This document shows, piece by piece, positions 1 through 7,938 of a stretch of 34,948 nt of DNA. The notes below the pieces were generated by a model. It was given only the letters and a program-made list of their open reading frames with translations. It ran no database searches and had not been told where the DNA came from. The DNA is from an uncultured Oscillospiraceae bacterium (GTDB lineage: Bacteria > Bacillota > Clostridia > Oscillospirales > Oscillospiraceae). The stretch is from assembly GCA_947629975.1 (NCBI GenBank), contig CANRFU010000012.1, positions 1 through 34,948 on the forward strand. Reading direction: 5' to 3'. The translations under genes were made by a program, and so were the position numbers. Every line of letters begins with the position of its first letter. Within the stretch, counting starts at the first letter, position 1.

Positions 1-74
1 GTGCCAGGAGTCCCCTGGCCTTCCGGCAGCACCTCCATCTTTTTGCTTAGGTCCAACTTTTTGTCCGCAGGCCC
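1..74. repeat. Left copy of terminal inverted repeat
   Basis: These 74 bases are the exact reverse complement of 34872-34945. Read on the minus strand they contain an open frame that includes PADKKLDLSKKMEVLPEGQGTPG, and the same frame is open in the right copy, so the repeat may be the edge of a coding multicopy element. The flanking sequence beyond base 74 differs from the other copy. I infer a dispersed repeat at which assembly stopped; a true terminal repeat of a linear or excised element is less likely. Confidence 0.85.
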
Positions 75-189
75 CCGATAGAGGCATCCGCAAAAACTTC
101 CCCGCATAAAGCAAACACCCGCCCAAATTCTGCGTCACCGATTCAAAGAAAACCTCCCGAACGTACCGCCCCATAACATCCCGCTTTAC

Positions 190-226
190 GCCCCTCCGGG
201 ACCTCGTCCCGAAGGGGCTAATTTTT
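190..226 (+). terminator. Rho-independent terminator-like hairpin
   Basis: GCCCCTCCGGGAC and GTCCCGAAGGGGC pair over 13 bp (one G-T wobble) around a 3-base loop, followed on the plus strand by TAATTTTTCT. It would end a plus-strand transcript entering from beyond the left end; no such gene is visible here. Confidence 0.5.
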
Positions 227-313
227 CTGACTGTGGTCATTTATGTGGTCAGGCCGAAAAAACGCAAAAATTCCCAAAATAATCCTGCGAAATAAGTTCC
301 GAAAACAGGAAAA

Positions 314-344
314 TCCGGCCCGAAACTCGTGGTTTCAGGCCGGA
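314..344 (-). terminator. Terminator of tRNA-Val
   Basis: The arms TCCGGCCCGAAAC / GTTTCAGGCCGGA pair at 12-13 positions and lie immediately 3' of the tRNA on the minus strand, followed by ATTTTCC. Position and T-rich tail fit a Rho-independent terminator for the tRNA transcript. Confidence 0.7.
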
Positions 345-347
345 AAA

Positions 348-424
348 TGGTGGACGATACAGGACTTGAACCTGTGACCTCCCGCACGTCAAGCGGATGC
401 TCATACCAGCTGAGCTAATCGTCC
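348..424 (-). tRNA. tRNA-Val (anticodon GAC)
   Basis: The reverse complement folds as a standard 77-nt cloverleaf. The acceptor stem is GGACGAT/ATCGTCC with an encoded CCA end, the D arm is GCTC...GAGC, the anticodon stem is TCCGC/GCGGG with loop TTGACGT giving anticodon GAC, and the T arm is ACAGG-TTCAAGT-CCTGT. The -10/-35 boxes lie just upstream and a terminator lies just downstream, so it is a single-gene transcription unit. Confidence 0.96.
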
Positions 425-465
425 GTATTTGGTTCCGCCAAGCGCTCACCGCTCAACGGAATTGT

Positions 466-494
466 ATTATATCCGCAAAATGCCTCGTTGTCAA
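466..494 (-). promoter_or_regulatory. Promoter of tRNA-Val
   Basis: On the minus strand a perfect TTGACA (494-489) and a perfect TATAAT (471-466) are separated by exactly 17 bases. The tRNA 5' end lies about 42 bases downstream. This is a consensus vegetative sigma-A promoter, as expected for a stable RNA. Confidence 0.88.
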
Positions 495-552
495 GGGGTT
501 TTCCACATTTCCCTGTCAGAGCGGCCCGGAGAATGCAGCCGCGCTGTGCCGC

Positions 553-593
553 ACGTCAAAAGAGGATACCCAGGGGGTATCCTCTTTTGACGT
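553..593 (-). terminator. Terminator downstream of xsc
   Basis: ACGTCAAAAGAGGATACCC pairs perfectly over 19 bp with GGGTATCCTCTTTTGACGT around a 3-base loop. The A/T-rich base of the stem supplies the U-tract in either direction. It lies 27 bases after the stop codon of the xsc-like gene on the minus strand, and also insulates the tRNA unit. Confidence 0.8.
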
Positions 594-619
594 ATGCTTT
601 TTGGGAGGAAATGGACAGA

Positions 620-2365
620 TCAGTCGGACATCCAGCGGGCGTAGTCCAGATGGGCGTACTTGTCCAGGTATCTTCTGGGCATCTGGAACGCGTCGCGGCG
701 GAAGGGAGGCGCCAGCTGAGTGCCGTCCACCACAAACTCCAGAATGGTGGTGACTTTGGAGGCAAGCGCCCGCTCAAAGGCAGGGCCGATATCCTCCACC
801 CGCTCGATCCGCTCGCCGTTGGCGCCCAGGCCCTTGACTGCGGGGATGAAGCTGACGGGGTTGGGGATGTCCACGCCGATGAAGCGGTTGTTGAAGAAAT
901 CCACCTGGTTCTTCTTCTCCGCGCACCAGGCGCCGTTCCTGAACACACAGGCGATCACGGGGAGATCGTGCTCAATGGCGGAGCTGATCTCATGGATGCT
1001 CATGCCCCAGGCGCCGTCTCCGATGATGCAGACCACGGGGGACTCGGGACTGGCCAGCTTCGCGCCCAGGCCCGCGGGATACGCGAAGCCGGTGTTGCCG
1101 AAGGTCAGGGCGGCGATATGCTTGCGGGGCTTGGTAAAGCGGAAATAGCTGTTGGCGGTGGAGGCCACGTTGCCGATATCCGTGCAGAGGATGGCGTCCT
1201 CGGGCATCCTGCGGCTGAGTTCCAGCAGCACGCGCCGGGGATTCATGGGTACGCCGGGGACCATGGCGAGGTCCTCGATCTCCTTGTCCCAGTCGTCCCT
1301 GAGCTTTTTGATGGCCGCCATTCTCTCAGTGTCCACGGGGCGGGGACCGGCCTTATGCAGCTTCTCCGCGATGACGGCGGCGGTGCTCCTGGCGTCGCCC
1401 ACCAGGGCCACCTCCACCGGGTGCTTCCTGGCGATCTGCTTGGGGTTCACATCGATCTGGATGATCTTCGCGTCCTCGGGGAAATAGTCGATGTCATACT
1501 GGGGCAGAGTACCGAACACGCTCAGCCTGCTGCCGATGGCCAGGATCACATCCGCCTCTTTCACGGCCAGCATGGCGGCCCGGGAACCCATGTACCCGAT
1601 GGGCCCCACCCAAAGAGGATGATCAGACGGGAACGCGTCGTTGTGCAGATAGCTCATGGCCACAGGGGCGGTCAGGTACTCGGCGATGTCCTTTACCCCG
1701 CCGTAGGCATCGGAGTCGACGACCCCGCGGCCGCTGATGATGACCGGCTTTTTGGCCTTCAGCAGCAGCTCCACAGCCCTGTCGATCTCGTCCATATCGG
1801 CCACGGCGTGAGGCTTCAGGGCGCGGTACTTTTTGGGCGGCATGATCTCCTCCACCACCTCGCCATAGAGGTAGTCTCTGGGGATATCCACGAAGACGGG
1901 GCCGCGCTCCGCATACGCGATGCGGAAAGCGGTGCGGAGCACATCACCGGCGCGGCTGGGATGGGGGACCCGCAGAGAGGCCTTGGTGATGGGCTTGAAG
2001 AGGTTCCAGGTATCGCACTCCTGGAAGCCGTCCCAACCCACGGTGGAACTGCCCGCGGAGGGGCCGATCACCACAAGGGGGGTGTGCGCCATATTCGCGG
2101 CCGCCACAGAGGTGACCATATTGGTCAGACCGGGGCCATTCTGAGCGGTGCACACGCCTGCCACGCCGGTGATGCGGGAAAACGCGTCCTCCATATGGGC
2201 GGCGGTCTGCTCGTGCCGCACGGGGATAAACTCGATCCCCGCATCGGGGAACAGGTCCAGCAGGTCCATAAAGGCCGAGCCGACGATACCTGTGACGTGC
2301 TTGACGCCCTCCTGAACAAGCACCTCGGCCATTGCTTCGCTGGGAGTCATCTTTTTCTTCTCCAT
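620..2365 (-). CDS. xsc: Sulfoacetaldehyde acetyltransferase-like ThDP enzyme
   Basis: This is a full-length (581 aa) thiamine-diphosphate enzyme of the acetolactate synthase superfamily, most like Xsc. Xsc converts sulfoacetaldehyde and phosphate to acetyl phosphate and sulfite in the cytoplasm. Visible marks are the N-terminal PYR domain with the cofactor-activating glutamate in [13 protein letters not shown] (about residue 52), the QNGPGLTN segment, the central Rossmann-like domain, the ThDP motif GDGAWGMS...FRN (about 450-480), and the Xsc-like stretch [14 protein letters not shown] followed by PPFRRDAF near the C-terminus. The start at 2365 has AAAGGAGA about 10 bases upstream. It is divergent from the IclR gene, which probably controls it, and it ends at a strong terminator. 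Family membership is well supported. The sulfonate substrate is inferred from similarity only; a related 2-oxoacid or aldehyde reaction remains possible because no sulfite exporter or phosphotransacetylase is in the window. Confidence 0.82.
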   Translation of the reverse strand: MEKKKMTPSEAMAEVLVQEGVKHVTGIVGSAFMDLLDLFPDAGIEFIPVRHEQTAAHMEDAFSRITGVAGVCTAQNGPGLTNMVTSVAAANMAHTPLVVIGPSAGSSTVGWDGFQECDTWNLFKPITKASLRVPHPSRAGDVLRTAFRIAYAERGPVFVDIPRDYLYGEVVEEIMPPKKYRALKPHAVADMDEIDRAVELLLKAKKPVIISGRGVVDSDAYGGVKDIAEYLTAPVAMSYLHNDAFPSDHPLWVGPIGYMGSRAAMLAVKEADVILAIGSRLSVFGTLPQYDIDYFPEDAKIIQIDVNPKQIARKHPVEVALVGDARSTAAVIAEKLHKAGPRPVDTERMAAIKKLRDDWDKEIEDLAMVPGVPMNPRRVLLELSRRMPEDAILCTDIGNVASTANSYFRFTKPRKHIAALTFGNTGFAYPAGLGAKLASPESPVVCIIGDGAWGMSIHEISSAIEHDLPVIACVFRNGAWCAEKKNQVDFFNNRFIGVDIPNPVSFIPAVKGLGANGERIERVEDIGPAFERALASKVTTILEFVVDGTQLAPPFRRDAFQMPRRYLDKYAHLDYARWMSD

Positions 2366-2485
2366 GATAACGCTCTCCTTTTGTTCATTGATTCAGGACC
2401 GCAAAAAACTTGACTGAAGGACCGCTGTCTATCAAGCTAACAAAACGGTTTTGCCCGTTATGTCCCGAGGTCGCGCCCTCCGCGC

Positions 2486-2511
2486 GCGGCGCCGCCGTCC
2501 GGCGGCGCCGC
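2486..2511. promoter_or_regulatory. Very GC-rich perfect hairpin in the divergent intergenic region
   Basis: GCGGCGCCGCCG and CGGCGGCGCCGC are perfect 12-base inverted arms separated by TC. The hairpin lies between the divergent xsc and iclR genes, upstream of the iclR promoter and likely inside or near the xsc leader. It could act as an attenuator or a barrier between the two units; no T-tract follows in either direction. Confidence 0.4.
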
Positions 2512-2556
2512 GGAACACGCAGCCGGCCGGATCTTCCAAAAACCGCCTGCCGCGCA

Positions 2557-2586
2557 TTGACAGAGAGACGCAGTATAATATATAAT
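2557..2586 (+). promoter_or_regulatory. Promoter of iclR-type regulator
   Basis: Perfect TTGACA (2557-2562) and TATAAT (2581-2586) are separated by 18 bases. A second overlapping TATAAT at 2574-2579 would have an 11-base spacer and is less suitable. The regulator start codon is about 50 bases downstream. Confidence 0.8.
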
Positions 2587-2588
2587 GG

Positions 2589-2602
2589 TGAATCATGATT
2601 CA
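2589..2602. promoter_or_regulatory. Candidate IclR operator (14-bp palindrome)
   Basis: TGAATCATGATTCA is a perfect palindrome sitting 2 bases after the -10 box, over the expected transcription start of the regulator gene. IclR proteins bind short palindromes as dimers and commonly repress their own gene, so this is the best operator candidate. Binding is inferred from position and symmetry. Confidence 0.5.
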
Positions 2603-2638
2603 ATAATTAAAATGAAAAAGCAGTAAAGGATGATGCAC

Positions 2639-3427
2639 ATGTCAGGCAAGGGGAACCTGTCCAATCAATCCACAGCTGTCGCGTTTTCCGTGCTGGAATA
2701 CCTGGTTGACCGCCCCGCCCCCCAGCGGCTCCGGGAGATCGCCCAGGGACTTGACATGAACGCCAGCACCGCCTCCCGCTACCTCGCCGCGCTGCAAAGC
2801 TGCGGCTACGTCGCCCAGGACCCGGTCTCCAGCTGTTACAGCGTGACCACCAAGCTCTGCGAACTGGCCAACACCATCATGTCTCACGTGGCGGTCTCCG
2901 ATATCGTCCACCCGTATGTGCAGCGGGTATCAGAGTATTTCGGGGAGACGGCGTGTTTCGCCATTGAGCGCAATCACGCCGTGTTCTACGTGGACATCGT
3001 GGTCAGCTCCAGCCGGACGCTGATGAACGTGCAGCGCATCGGCATCTCCGCCCCGCTCCACTGTACCGCCTCGGGAAAGCTGTTCCTCTGCAATCTGAGC
3101 GACGGGGAACTGGAAAACTACTTCGCCCGCTTCCGGCCCCAGCGGTATACCTCCAACACCATCGTCACAAAGGAGGCTATGACCGAGGAACTGCGGAAGA
3201 TCCGGGCGGAGGGCTTCGCCATCGATAACGGGGAAAACGAGGAGGGCATCACCTGTATCTCGTCCCCGATCCAAAACAGCGCCGGGAAGGTGATCGCCTG
3301 TATCAGCATTACGGGTCCCTCATTCCGGGTCATGGAGGAACTGACCGAGGAAAAGCGAAACTATCTTTCCGCTGTGGCGGAAGACCTGCGAAAGATCGTA
3401 CCGGGCGCATTGCGTTTTAATATTTAA
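2639..3427 (+). CDS. IclR-family transcriptional regulator
   Basis: This is a DNA-binding regulator of about 262 aa, the usual length for the family. The N-terminal winged helix-turn-helix (SVLEYLVDRPAPQRLREIAQGLDMNASTASRYLAAL) is followed by the C-terminal effector-binding domain, recognisable from ISAPLHCTASGKLFL and the region EGFAIDNGENEEGITCISSPI. The ORF track starts at 2630, but the AAAGGA at 2624-2629 is correctly spaced from the ATG at 2639, so I prefer that start. The gene is divergent from the xsc-like gene, whose promoter region it shares. Control of xsc, and possibly of the downstream + operon, is inferred. IclR effectors are typically small organic acids or aldehydes, consistent with the neighbourhood. 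Confidence 0.92.
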   Translation: MSGKGNLSNQSTAVAFSVLEYLVDRPAPQRLREIAQGLDMNASTASRYLAALQSCGYVAQDPVSSCYSVTTKLCELANTIMSHVAVSDIVHPYVQRVSEYFGETACFAIERNHAVFYVDIVVSSSRTLMNVQRIGISAPLHCTASGKLFLCNLSDGELENYFARFRPQRYTSNTIVTKEAMTEELRKIRAEGFAIDNGENEEGITCISSPIQNSAGKVIACISITGPSFRVMEELTEEKRNYLSAVAEDLRKIVPGALRFNI

Positions 3428-3995
3428 AATCGAATTTTAATTTCCTGCGCTTGAAATTATACTCTCCCCTCTTTCGTTATGCAATTCTTTTTTTCTGTCT
3501 TTTGCAATTTCGTCAAACCGCACAAGATAGATATTGCTATTTTGTCTATTTCGTCCTGTCCCCTCACTTGGCCATGCGTTTGCGATAAAACCCCCACAGG
3601 GCGGCAGGAGCATTTGGATGTTGCGGAGCAGTTGAGAAAAACAGGCGCGGCGAGCAGATCTATGCGATGCGAAAGAGACATTGAAACGGGTCCTTGCGGA
3701 CGTTCTGCCCAAAACATATTTATGCCCCATCCTCGCCTGTTGAGGATGGGGTTCTTTGATAAACTGAGTCCCGTTTCCCTGCGGAATCAGGACTTTTTTC
3801 AGACCGCGGCACAAAAGCGGGATGCGGGGACGGACACGATCCGCTCCGTTCAGATAGCTCCCATAAAATGTCAGCAGTTTTTGCATATTATATGGAAAAA
3901 ACAGACTACAAATAATGCGTTGGTTTTGATAAACTGAGGGTGTTCAAAGGGTGCGTTTTTTGTGATTTATGACAAAGCAATACGGAGGTAAGAGC
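3428..3995. other. Long non-coding leader/intergenic region
   Basis: About 570 bases separate the regulator from the catabolic operon. The 152-aa plus ORF and the 149-aa minus ORF here show no family pattern and look spurious. The stretch contains a terminator-like hairpin (3725-3751) and two copies of TTTGATAAACTGAG (3755-3768 and 3925-3938), the second about 60 bases before the first gene. I could not find a convincing -10/-35 pair, though the operon promoter must presumably lie here. Confidence 0.55.
3725..3756 (+). terminator. Terminator-like hairpin upstream of catabolic operon
   Basis: CCCCATCCTC pairs perfectly with GAGGATGGGG around a 7-base loop, followed by TTCTTTG. It lies 300 bases after the regulator gene and 245 bases before the operon, so it could end the regulator transcript or attenuate the operon leader. 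The T-tract is imperfect. Confidence 0.5.
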
Positions 3996-5021
3996 ATGGG
4001 CAGGATCACATGGAAGCGAAGCGTACTGACAGATTTGGACGGTATCTATTGCGTGGAGGTATTTCACACCAGGGACGGCCTGAAAATCGCGGCCGCCTCT
4101 GAGACGCGGGGCGGCTGCTGCAAGATAGTGGATTTTTCGACCCGGGCGGAGGAGATCGTCTGGACGGAGCCGGGTGGCTGCATGAACGTCTCGCAGCTGG
4201 ACGAGAGCGGCGGCATCGTCGGCATCCAGCGCTTCTATATGGGCGCCCGGTGCGAGGACGCCCAGCTGGTGCGCGCGGTCCGCGGGCCGGAGGGCTGGGA
4301 GACCGGCGTGTTGAAGGTCTTGCCTTACGTACACCGCTCCGGCGTGGTCCACCGAAAAGACGGGACCTATGTGGTGGTCTCCACCCTGTGTACCCACCGG
4401 GAGAGCGCCAACGACTGGTCCCACCCCGGAAGGATCCAGGCAATCAGGCTTTCGGAGACCGGCGAAGCGCTTTCGTTCCAGGTCATCCGGGAGGGCGTGA
4501 CCAAAAACCACGGATTCTGGCAGGGCACGCTGGACGGAGAGGAGGTCGTCCTCATCGGAGGCAGCGAGGGCCTGTTCCGGGTCCGCCCGGGGCAGGAGGA
4601 CGGCGCGTGGATCGTGGACCGGCTGCTGGACCGGGAGATCAGCGACAGCGCCGCGGGAGACTTCGACGGGGACGGCAAGGATGAATTGGTCACCTTCGAG
4701 GGGTTCCATGGCGATCTCGCCGCCGTCAACAAGCGGATAGACGGCGTCTGGACCACGGTGTACACGCTGCCGATGCATTTCTCCCACGCCATTTGGGCCG
4801 GGCAGCTGCTGGGCCGCCAGATGTTTGCGGTGGGCTACCGCAAAGGGGACGGCCGGCTGTATCTGGTGGACCACACCGGCGCGGGGTATGAACCCATCCT
4901 GCTGGAGGAGGGCGTGGCCCCCAGCAATGTCCGGGGATTCTGCCACGAGGGCAGATCCTATGTGGTCGCCGCCGCCCGGGACCAGAATCAGGCGGTGCTC
5001 TACGAGCTGGAGGAGAATTAA
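3996..5021 (+). CDS. Cytosolic FG-GAP/VCBS-type propeller protein 1
   Basis: This is a protein of about 341 aa with no signal peptide or membrane segment. A calcium-loop-like motif of FG-GAP/VCBS repeats, DFDGDGKDEL, lies near residue 220, and alternating short beta-rich blocks suggest a beta-propeller. GGAGGT at 3984-3989 selects the ATG at 3996 rather than the track start at 3969. It is a distant paralogue of the gene at 12055: shared landmarks include YVHR, STLC, NHGF, DGDG-EL and E-FHG in the same order. Such repeats are usually seen in secreted adhesins or integrin-like proteins, so an intracellular pair at both ends of a catabolic operon is odd. It is the first gene of the operon. A role as a sugar lactonase, epimerase or binding protein is possible, but nothing proves one. 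Confidence 0.75.
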   Translation: MGRITWKRSVLTDLDGIYCVEVFHTRDGLKIAAASETRGGCCKIVDFSTRAEEIVWTEPGGCMNVSQLDESGGIVGIQRFYMGARCEDAQLVRAVRGPEGWETGVLKVLPYVHRSGVVHRKDGTYVVVSTLCTHRESANDWSHPGRIQAIRLSETGEALSFQVIREGVTKNHGFWQGTLDGEEVVLIGGSEGLFRVRPGQEDGAWIVDRLLDREISDSAAGDFDGDGKDELVTFEGFHGDLAAVNKRIDGVWTTVYTLPMHFSHAIWAGQLLGRQMFAVGYRKGDGRLYLVDHTGAGYEPILLEEGVAPSNVRGFCHEGRSYVVAAARDQNQAVLYELEEN

Positions 5022-5067
5022 GGAGGGGCCGGTCGGCGCTCCCTTAACATAATGAGAGGGTGGTAGT

Positions 5068-6144
5068 TTGTCTTACATCAGCGAAATTACGAAGGAAGAC
5101 TGGTATCACGCCATCTTTCCGGAATGGGGCACCTGGCTGAACGAGGAGATCGATCAGACCCAGGTGGCGCCCGGGACCTTTTCCATGTGGTGGCTGGGCT
5201 GCACCGGGATTTGGCTGAAGACCGAAAACGACACCAACATCGCGGTGGATTTTTGGGTCGGCCGGGGAAAATACACCCAGGACTGGTCAAAATATCCGCC
5301 CCATCTGGCGGGGCCGGATTTTCAGCTGAACCGCATGGCGGGCGGCCGCCAGCGCTTCCCCAACACCCGCATGATCCCCGTGGTGCTGGACCCCTTTGAG
5401 GTGACGAAGATCGACGCCGTGCTGGTGACCCACAACCACCGGGACCACATCGATCCCTACACCGCCGCCGCCATCCACAACAGGTTCCCGGACGTGCCGT
5501 TCATCGGCCCCCGGTTCGTCACAGACCAGTGGCTGGAATGGGGGCTGCCGGCAGAGGTGGTCCACACCGTGAAGCCGGGCGACAGGATCCAGGTCAAGGA
5601 CACCGAGATTGTGGTGCTGGACTCTTTTGACCGCACGGTGTTCCTCACCGCCCCGCCCGCCGGTCCTCTGGCGGGCCGGTGCCCGGACGACATGGACGTC
5701 CGGTCGGTGAACTACCTGCTGAAGACGCCGGGCGGCAGCTTCTACCACAGCGGCGACTCCCACTTCTCCAACTACTATCTGCGCCACGGCAAACAGCACC
5801 AGATCGACGTGGCCATCGCCTCCTTCGGCGAGAACCCGCCGGGGCTGACGGACAAGATGACCGCTGTGGACGTGCTGCGTATGGCGGAGAACCTGGGCGT
5901 CAAGACCATCATCCCCGTCCACTATGAGACCTGGAGCTGCTTCCTCGCCGACCCCCGGGAGATTGACGTGCTCTATGACATGCGCAAGGAGCGGTTGAAC
6001 TACCGGTTCACCCCGTTCATCTGGCAGGTGGGCGGCAAGTTCACCTACCCGGACGACGTGGGGAAACGCCACTTCATGTTTCCGAGAGGGTTCGACAACG
6101 CGATGGACGAGGAACCCAACATCTATTACAAGTCGTTTCTGTAA
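5068..6144 (+). CDS. ulaG: UlaG-like metallo-beta-lactamase-fold lactonase
   Basis: This 358-aa protein closely resembles E. coli L-ascorbate-6-phosphate lactonase UlaG (354 aa) along its whole length. Shared stretches include FPEWGTWLNEEI, QVAPGTFSMWWLGCTGIWLK, NYLLKTPGGSFYHSGDSHFSNYY and FIWQVGGKFT. The metal-binding motif THNHRDHID (HxHxDH, near residue 115) is intact. The start codon is TTG at 5068: it aligns with the UlaG N-terminus and follows GAGAGGG. UlaG opens the lactone of ascorbate 6-phosphate in the cytoplasm. There is no ascorbate PTS or UlaD here, so the true substrate may be another acid lactone produced by the oxidoreductase of this operon. The gene lies between propeller 1 and the transporter genes. 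Confidence 0.88.
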   Translation: MSYISEITKEDWYHAIFPEWGTWLNEEIDQTQVAPGTFSMWWLGCTGIWLKTENDTNIAVDFWVGRGKYTQDWSKYPPHLAGPDFQLNRMAGGRQRFPNTRMIPVVLDPFEVTKIDAVLVTHNHRDHIDPYTAAAIHNRFPDVPFIGPRFVTDQWLEWGLPAEVVHTVKPGDRIQVKDTEIVVLDSFDRTVFLTAPPAGPLAGRCPDDMDVRSVNYLLKTPGGSFYHSGDSHFSNYYLRHGKQHQIDVAIASFGENPPGLTDKMTAVDVLRMAENLGVKTIIPVHYETWSCFLADPREIDVLYDMRKERLNYRFTPFIWQVGGKFTYPDDVGKRHFMFPRGFDNAMDEEPNIYYKSFL

Positions 6145-6205
6145 GCCGCTTTGCATCGCTCATAACGTTAAGCAGCCACAAAATCATGAAAAGGAGAATA
6201 GTATC

Positions 6206-7273
6206 ATGAAAAGAATCGTAAGCATCATTCTTGCCGCCATGATGGTCCTGGCCCTGGCCGCCTGCGGCCCCGCCGCCTCTGACCCCACCCAGGCCCCCAA
6301 CACCCAGGCCCCCAACACCCAGGCCCCCTCCACAGAAGCCCCCACCAATCCCACCGACGCGCCCACTGAAGCGCCCGCCGCCTGGGTGCCCGAGCGGGAC
6401 ATCACCCTGGTCAACCCCTATGAGGCCGGCGGTACCAGCGACATCCCCAGCCGCATCTACGCCGACTATATCAGCCAGCACATGGACGGCCGCATGATGA
6501 ACGTCAACTGCATCGGCGGCGCCGGCGGCGCGCTGGGCGCTCAGGAAGTCATGAACAGCGCCGCGGACGGCTACACCATTCTGGTGGCCCCCGCCGGCTA
6601 CGCCATGAACTACGCCAAGGGCGGCCTGGAGTGGACCTATGAGGCTTTCGACCCCGTCTGCCTGTATGTCACCTCCGTGCTGGCCGTGGCGGTGCGGTCC
6701 GACTCCCCCTATAAGACCTATCAGGATCTGGTGGACGCCGTGAAGGCCGACCCGGGCAACATCAAAATGGGCATCTCCACCGGCGGCCTGCCCCAGTTCT
6801 CCGTGTACGCCATGGAGGCCCATGAGGACATGAAGTTCAACACCGTCGATATCGGCGGCACCTCCGTAAAGGCCACCGAGCTGCTGGCCGGCCGCGTGGA
6901 CGTGATGATCGACTCTCTGGGCGGGATGCAGTCCTACACCGAGTCCGGCGACTTCCGCCTGCTGGCCGTCTTCGCCGACAGCCGGCACCCCGCCTATCCC
7001 GACGTGCCCACCATGCTGGAGCTGGGCTACACCTCTGAGGAGACCTCCGTGATGAGCCAGGTCTTCGGTATCTGGGCCCCCAAGGGCACCCCCGCCGAGG
7101 CCATCGACTATATCGCCGGCCTGTTTGAGGCCGCCGCCAACGACGCGGAGACCGTGGAGAAGCTGAACGCCCAGTGCTACACCGCCAGCTTCATGGACAC
7201 CGATGAATACATGGTATATCTGAAAGACATGTATGAATCCTTCGTCGATTTTGCGAACACCTATGCTGGTTGA
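6206..7273 (+). CDS. tctC: TctC-family solute-binding lipoprotein
   Basis: This is the extracytoplasmic substrate-binding subunit of a tripartite tricarboxylate transporter (TTT), 355 aa. A lipoprotein signal peptide with lipobox LALAAC (Cys about residue 21) anchors it to the outer face of the membrane. It is followed by a low-complexity tether of TQAPN repeats, then a Bug/TctC fold (ITLVNPYEAGGTSDIPSRI, VNCIGGAGGALGAQEV, DGYTILVAPAG, GRVDVMIDSLGG, FGIWAPKGTPAEAI). GGAG lies before the ATG. It is the first transporter gene and is separated from tctB by a strong hairpin, which may raise its expression above that of the membrane subunits. TTT systems import carboxylates, and the family includes a sulfolactate transporter (SlcHFG), which would fit the xsc-like gene. 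Confidence 0.92.
   Translation: MKRIVSIILAAMMVLALAACGPAASDPTQAPNTQAPNTQAPSTEAPTNPTDAPTEAPAAWVPERDITLVNPYEAGGTSDIPSRIYADYISQHMDGRMMNVNCIGGAGGALGAQEVMNSAADGYTILVAPAGYAMNYAKGGLEWTYEAFDPVCLYVTSVLAVAVRSDSPYKTYQDLVDAVKADPGNIKMGISTGGLPQFSVYAMEAHEDMKFNTVDIGGTSVKATELLAGRVDVMIDSLGGMQSYTESGDFRLLAVFADSRHPAYPDVPTMLELGYTSEETSVMSQVFGIWAPKGTPAEAIDYIAGLFEAAANDAETVEKLNAQCYTASFMDTDEYMVYLKDMYESFVDFANTYAG
6289..6328 (+). repeat. Short tandem repeat encoding the TctC tether
   Basis: Near-identical 15-base units (CAGGCCCCCAACACC) repeat in tandem and encode TQAPN-type repeats directly after the lipobox region. They form a flexible Pro/Thr-rich tether. Slippage could change tether length without affecting the ligand domain. 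Confidence 0.7.
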
Positions 7274-7356
7274 CCAGAGGAACTGCGCCGGATAAGACAG
7301 TTGAGCGGCTGCGAAACGGCAACCTTATGATCTGAACAGATCCAATATAGATCCAA

Positions 7357-7392
7357 CGTCCCATCCCCGCCCCCAGGGGCGGGGATGGGACG
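7357..7392 (+). promoter_or_regulatory. Strong intercistronic hairpin between tctC and tctB
   Basis: CGTCCCATCCCCGCCCC and GGGGCGGGGATGGGACG are perfect 17-base arms separated by only CA. No T-tract follows, so it is more likely an mRNA-processing or 3'-stabilising element than a full terminator. In periplasmic-binding-protein operons such hairpins favour higher levels of the binding protein than of the downstream membrane subunits. Confidence 0.65.
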
Positions 7393-7447
7393 GACGGCAG
7401 AAGACGGGCGTCTGAACGGCGCCCGCCCGCATCTGCGAGGAGGTACT

Positions 7448-7927
7448 ATGGGAGAAATAATCTTTTTGGTCTTTTTCATTGTGCTGTGCCTGCTGGGCTT
7501 TGGCGAGTCCACTACATGGAAGGTGCTTGAGAACGATACCTCCGGCGGCCCGGCGTTCTGGCCGCGCATCATTATGGCGGCGCTGATCCTGTGCTGCGTC
7601 ATCCGTATCATTATGATTCTGCGCGACAAGGAGGAGTTCAGGAAAAAATTCGTGTTTCTGGACCTGTTCTACGGGCATCGCGGCGTGTTCCTGCTGGCCC
7701 TGGTGCTCTACGCGGTCGGGATCGCCGTACTGGGATTCCTGATCGCCACGATCCTGTTCCTGAACATCATCGTCAGCGTCATGTATTATTTCGCCCGGGG
7801 CACGCTGGGCAAGCCCGTGTTCATCGCCGTGCGCACCGTCTGCCTGTGCGCGGCGGCCTTCGGCGTGTATTACTTCTTTGACTCGATCCTGCGCATCATG
7901 GTGCCCACCGGCATCTTTGGGATTTAG
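7448..7927 (+). CDS. tctB: TctB-family small membrane subunit
   Basis: This 159-aa integral membrane protein is the small subunit of the TTT transporter. Four hydrophobic segments are visible: IIFLVFFIVLCLLGF, the ALILCCVIRII region, FLLALVLYAVGIAVLGFLIATILFL, and the C-terminal stretch after TVCLCAAAFGVYYFF. The family-typical GGPAFWPRI lies between the first two. GAGGAGG at 7438-7444 selects the ATG at 7448, not the track start at 7385, which falls inside the hairpin. It is followed 11 bases later by tctA. TctB is poorly conserved in sequence; the call rests on size, topology and position between tctC and tctA. Confidence 0.88.
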   Translation: MGEIIFLVFFIVLCLLGFGESTTWKVLENDTSGGPAFWPRIIMAALILCCVIRIIMILRDKEEFRKKFVFLDLFYGHRGVFLLALVLYAVGIAVLGFLIATILFLNIIVSVMYYFARGTLGKPVFIAVRTVCLCAAAFGVYYFFDSILRIMVPTGIFGI

Positions 7928-7938
7928 GAGGGTGAGAG

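Larger units (their letters stand above)
75..347. other. Non-coding stretch between end repeat and tRNA
   Basis: No recognisable gene. A minus-strand frame starting with ATG at 240 stays open to the window edge (about 80 codons), but it resembles no family I know and reads through the repeat in a different frame from the one open in both copies, so I do not call it a gene. The stretch contains one hairpin (190-218) and the tRNA terminator (314-344). Confidence 0.5.

Noticed and set aside
488-2413. 641-aa plus-strand ORF across the xsc region
   Set aside because: Antisense shadow of the xsc-like gene. It has no family pattern, and high GC makes long antisense frames common here.
3479-3937. 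152-aa ORF between iclR and the catabolic operon
   Set aside because: No recognisable pattern or ribosome site, and it contains a terminator-like hairpin.
5068-6144. Complete ascorbate utilisation operon
   Set aside because: UlaG-like lactonase and an epimerase are present, but the ascorbate PTS, UlaD decarboxylase and UlaF-type 4-epimerase are absent; import is by a TTT system.
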